In this document: piece after piece, positions 61,819 through 64,000 of the stretch | Numbering within the stretch: position 1 is the stretch's first letter | How the letters are laid out: each line of letters starts with the position of its first letter | Assembly (NCBI GenBank): GCA_963777165.1 | Contig: CAVZPO010000002.1 | Location: forward strand, 124,001 to 188,000 | Source: DYJB01 sp963777165 | GTDB taxonomy: Bacteria; Chloroflexota; Anaerolineae; Anaerolineales; E44-bin32 | DNA length: 64,000 bases | Direction: 5' to 3' | Notes under the pieces: model-generated | Databases searched by the model: none | What the model saw: only the letters and a program-made list of their open reading frames with translations | What the model was told of the DNA's origin: nothing | Program-made: the position numbers and the translations under genes

Positions 61819-62886
61819 ATGAAATCAGCCTACTTGCCTCCCGTCTCGCACGTCCTGCCGCTGACAATCGTCCGGCGGGACCGGACGCTGCCCATAGCCG
61901 GGACGGTCACTGCCCGATTGAACGAGCGTGTGCAGGCCGTCGACGTGATCGCCGAGGCCGAGACCGCACCCCGCCACGTATACCTCGACCTGGCTCGCGG
62001 GCTGGGCGTTCCGCCGAAGGAAGCACCGGGCTACCTGGTTCGCGAGAAGGGCGACCGCGTGGAGATGGGCGATACGATCGCCGGGCCGGTGGGTGTCGCC
62101 CGCCGGACGGTGCGTGCCCCGGCCGACGGCCGCGTGGTCGCCATCGAGGGCAGCCGCGTGCTGTTCGAGGTGCGCGGCGAGCCGATCGGCCTCAGGGCCG
62201 GCATGCCGGCCATGGTGGTGGCCTCGGACGGGACCCAGTCGGTGACGCTGGAAACTACGGCGGCGCTGGTGCAGGGCATCTGGGGCAACGGCCGGCAGGA
62301 TTTCGGCGTGATGCGCACCCTCGGCAGCGGACCGGCGGCGCGGATGCAGACCGACATGCTCGATATCAACCTGCGCGGCGCCGTGCTGATCGGCGGGACC
62401 TGCGATCAGCCTGCCCCGCTGCACCAGGCGACTGAACTGATGGTGCGTGGGATCGTCCTTGGCTCGATCACCTCCGACCTGATCCCCGTGGCACTTCGCC
62501 TGCCGTACCCGCTGATGATCACTGAGGGCTTCGGCCAGCTGCCGATGAACACGGTCGCCTACGGGATGCTGACGGGGAACGTCGGGCGGGATGCCGCCGT
62601 CGACGCCCGCCCTGGGGACCGCTACAGCTACCAGCGCCCCGAAGTCATCATCCCGATGCCGACCAGCCGGCAGGCGGATGTTCCCGACGACGTCATCCCG
62701 CTGACGGCGGGCGTGCGCGTGCGCGTGCTCCGGGCGCCGTTCCACGGCGCGATCGGCATCGTGCGCGACCTGCCGGTCAAGGCCGCCGACTTTCCGAGCG
62801 GGCTGCTCGCCCGCAGTGCAGCCGTCGAGATTGAGGGTCTGGGGAATCGGATGATCCCTCTGGCCAATCTGGAAGTCATCCAGTAG
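61819..62886 (+). CDS. Beta-rich protein with hairpin and KOW-like segments, unknown function
   Basis: A 355-residue soluble-looking protein (start ATG 61819). Residues ~75-140 contain a barrel-sandwich-hybrid-like pattern (LVREKGDRVEMGDTIAGPVG, VRAPADGRVVAIEGSRVLFE) like lipoyl/biotinyl folds, but without a modifiable Lys motif. The C-terminal part (AGVRVRVLRAPFHGAIGIVR, GLGNRMIPLANLEVI) resembles a KOW/SH3 barrel. It may be an adaptor of the membrane system. It follows the ATPase gene after 40 bases. No named family is recognised. Confidence 0.6.
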   Translation: MKSAYLPPVSHVLPLTIVRRDRTLPIAGTVTARLNERVQAVDVIAEAETAPRHVYLDLARGLGVPPKEAPGYLVREKGDRVEMGDTIAGPVGVARRTVRAPADGRVVAIEGSRVLFEVRGEPIGLRAGMPAMVVASDGTQSVTLETTAALVQGIWGNGRQDFGVMRTLGSGPAARMQTDMLDINLRGAVLIGGTCDQPAPLHQATELMVRGIVLGSITSDLIPVALRLPYPLMITEGFGQLPMNTVAYGMLTGNVGRDAAVDARPGDRYSYQRPEVIIPMPTSRQADVPDDVIPLTAGVRVRVLRAPFHGAIGIVRDLPVKAADFPSGLLARSAAVEIEGLGNRMIPLANLEVIQ

Positions 62887-62948
62887 ACCGTGCCCCGGCG
62901 CCGGACCACGAAGGGCGTCGTCAGGACATGGCGTGAGGAGAAGCGACA

Positions 62949-63494
62949 ATGGCAGAAGACTTCGAGGTCGGTAGCGCACCGCCGGAGGAATCGTCCAACC
63001 GGACCTTCGTGTTCGCCGCGGCGGCGGTGGGCGGATTGCTCGTCCTGAGCATGGTCTGCCTGGCGCTGTATGCGCTGGTGGTGGCGCCGCGCCAGCAGGA
63101 GTCGCGCAACGCGCAGGCGACCCAGATCATCTTGGACAACACCAAGACGGCCGGATCGCTGACGCAGACGGCGGCCGCCCTGCACCCTACCAACACCCGG
63201 GCGCCGACGCGCACGCCGGTACCGTCGGCCACCGCCACGCCTACGGCGGTCGTCGTCGTGGCGTCACCGACGTCAACGCCGCAATCGACGATTGACCCGG
63301 GCATCGCCACGGCGATCGCCCAAGCGACGCTGGCAGCCGCGCAGGGCGGTGGCGGAGGCACGCCGACCGCCACGGCGCTCCCCAGCACGGGCTTCGCCGA
63401 CGAGGTCGGATTGCCCGGGCTGGTGCTGTTGGGCGTACTGCTGGTCGTGGTGGTGATCGTCTCCCGCCAGCTGCGGATGCGCTCGACGACCTAG
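62949..63494 (+). CDS. Thr/Pro-rich membrane protein with LPSTG-type C-terminal signal
   Basis: A 181-residue protein with a membrane helix at ~20-46, a Thr/Pro/Ala-rich stalk (TNTRAPTRTPVPSATATPT) and a C-terminal sorting-signal-like end: LPSTGFADEVG (LPSTG at 144-148), a hydrophobic helix (LPGLVLLGVLLVVVVIVSR) and a basic tail (RQLRMR). This is the layout of sortase substrates, but no sortase gene is in the window, and a second membrane anchor at the N-terminus is unusual. It may be a surface stalk. It is followed by a hairpin at 63533. Confidence 0.7.
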   Translation: MAEDFEVGSAPPEESSNRTFVFAAAAVGGLLVLSMVCLALYALVVAPRQQESRNAQATQIILDNTKTAGSLTQTAAALHPTNTRAPTRTPVPSATATPTAVVVVASPTSTPQSTIDPGIATAIAQATLAAAQGGGGGTPTATALPSTGFADEVGLPGLVLLGVLLVVVVIVSRQLRMRSTT

Positions 63495-63532
63495 GCGTGC
63501 CGCCCGTTCGAGTGCACGCTTGCGTCTCATCC

Positions 63533-63563
63533 CGGCAGGGTCAACCTTGCGTTGGCCCTGCCG
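63533..63563 (+). terminator. Hairpin before the final ATPase gene
   Basis: CGGCAGGGTCAAC (63533-63545) and GTTGGCCCTGCCG (63551-63563) form a 13-bp stem with one G-T wobble and a 5-base loop, 39 bases after the LPSTG-protein stop. Confidence 0.6.
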
Positions 63564-63587
63564 TCGCGTCGTGATGGGGGATCGCCG

Positions 63588-64000
63588 ATGGCCGTCCTGC
63601 CCTACGAGAGCCTTGCCCGCCGGGTTCTGACCGATCTGTCCGCCGGACGATGTGCGGCGCTGGTCGGCCTGAGCAACACCGGCAAATCGACGCTGATGCG
63701 CGCCCTCTCCGGGCAAACCGCCGAGCGCATCTACGCCAAGCTGTGCGGCCGGCGGGCGGTCATGATCTACGTCGACTGCAACCGGGCGGTGGCCATCTCG
63801 GCCCAGGGCTTCTACGAGGTCGTCCTGCGATCGCTGCTCGAAGCGCTGGCCGACCAGGTGGCGCTGGATATCAATGCCACGCTCCGCGCTCACCACCAGG
63901 AAGTCACCGACGCCGCCACGGCCTTCAATGCTTCGCTGTCGTTCAACCTGGCGCTCACCGATCTGTGCGAGCACCTGGGGCGCGACTTGTGTCTGCTGAT
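63588..64000 (+). CDS. P-loop ATPase (3'-truncated by window end)
   Basis: Only the first ~137 residues are in the window. The start ATG 63588 has a GGGGG upstream. The Walker A motif is LVGLSNTGKSTLMRALSG, followed by the strand RRAVMIYVDCNRAVAISAQG and the helix LRSLLEALADQVALDI. This looks like an AAA/STAND- or ORC-type ATPase, with GLSNTGKST close to that of ATP-driven regulators. It may be the motor or switch of the preceding membrane operon, though a hairpin lies between. The rest lies beyond 64000. Confidence 0.7.
   Translation, partial: MAVLPYESLARRVLTDLSAGRCAALVGLSNTGKSTLMRALSGQTAERIYAKLCGRRAVMIYVDCNRAVAISAQGFYEVVLRSLLEALADQVALDINATLRAHHQEVTDAATAFNASLSFNLALTDLCEHLGRDLCLL

Overview
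The window is GC-rich, densely coded bacterial chromosome. The gene content best fits Chloroflexota, probably an Anaerolineae-like lineage: a T-box-controlled threonyl-tRNA synthetase, a HerA/NurA pair, SLH- and LPSTG-type surface proteins, UbiA/UbiX/UbiD/UbiE-type quinone genes and many families typical of that phylum. This assignment is inference from gene content; no 16S rRNA gene is present. No prophage, insertion sequence or CRISPR array was seen. Several otherwise normal genes are split by single frameshifts, some near homopolymers, so assembly indels are likely.

Layout. 0-11.4 kb: a 5'-truncated phosphatase-like gene, a DUF429 protein, a frameshifted membrane sulfatase-like protein, a membrane endonuclease/exonuclease/phosphatase protein with an alpha/beta hydrolase and a small membrane protein, a DsbA-like thioredoxin, a half-channel-like protein, a patatin, a SnoaL protein, a PPOX-fold protein and an S41 peptidase. 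11.4-13.6 kb: tRNA-Val(GAC), then a threonine T-box leader and thrS lacking the TGS domain. 13.8-24 kb: an L,D-transpeptidase, an array of palindromic repeat units, an SLH-anchored N-formylglutamate-amidohydrolase-like protein, a Cys-rich small protein, a membrane Fe-S oxidoreductase, a WD40-like lipoprotein and a phospholipase-D-like protein.

24.6-31 kb: a branched-chain-type 2-oxoacid dehydrogenase operon (E1alpha, E1beta, E2), then dihydrolipoamide dehydrogenase and citrate synthase, with more palindromic repeats around them. 31.4-34.4 kb: a NAL1-like serine protease followed by a stand-alone copy of its N-terminal domain, a helical-repeat protein and a small lipoprotein. 34.5-40.9 kb, minus strand: a tightly overlapping nine-gene operon with a UbiA prenyltransferase, a nitrate/sulfonate-type ABC transporter, a 2'-5' RNA-ligase-like protein, UbiE, UbiX, a PPOX-fold protein and a methyltransferase. 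Together with UbiD in the zwf-grx-ubiD group (43-46 kb) it looks like late menaquinone biosynthesis.

41-54.9 kb: an MFS carrier, a DinB protein, a C39-like/TPR protein, ferritin, two radical-SAM proteins, a small membrane protein, and a HerA / HAS-barrel / NurA DNA-end-processing group. 55.2-64 kb, plus strand: a compact operon of largely uncharacterised genes. It holds several membrane proteins, a zinc-ribbon protein with nine PxWL-type motifs, an actin-fold GlmL/MutL-like ATPase, a barrel/hairpin protein, an LPSTG-tailed Thr/Pro-rich protein and a P-loop ATPase running off the window. This is the best candidate for an undescribed envelope-associated system.

Two intergenic repeat classes stand out. 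One is a 28-39 bp palindrome with arms starting GTAGGGGC, present in about ten copies. The other is a set of degenerate 7-bp-period arrays lying just after stop codons or upstream of operons.
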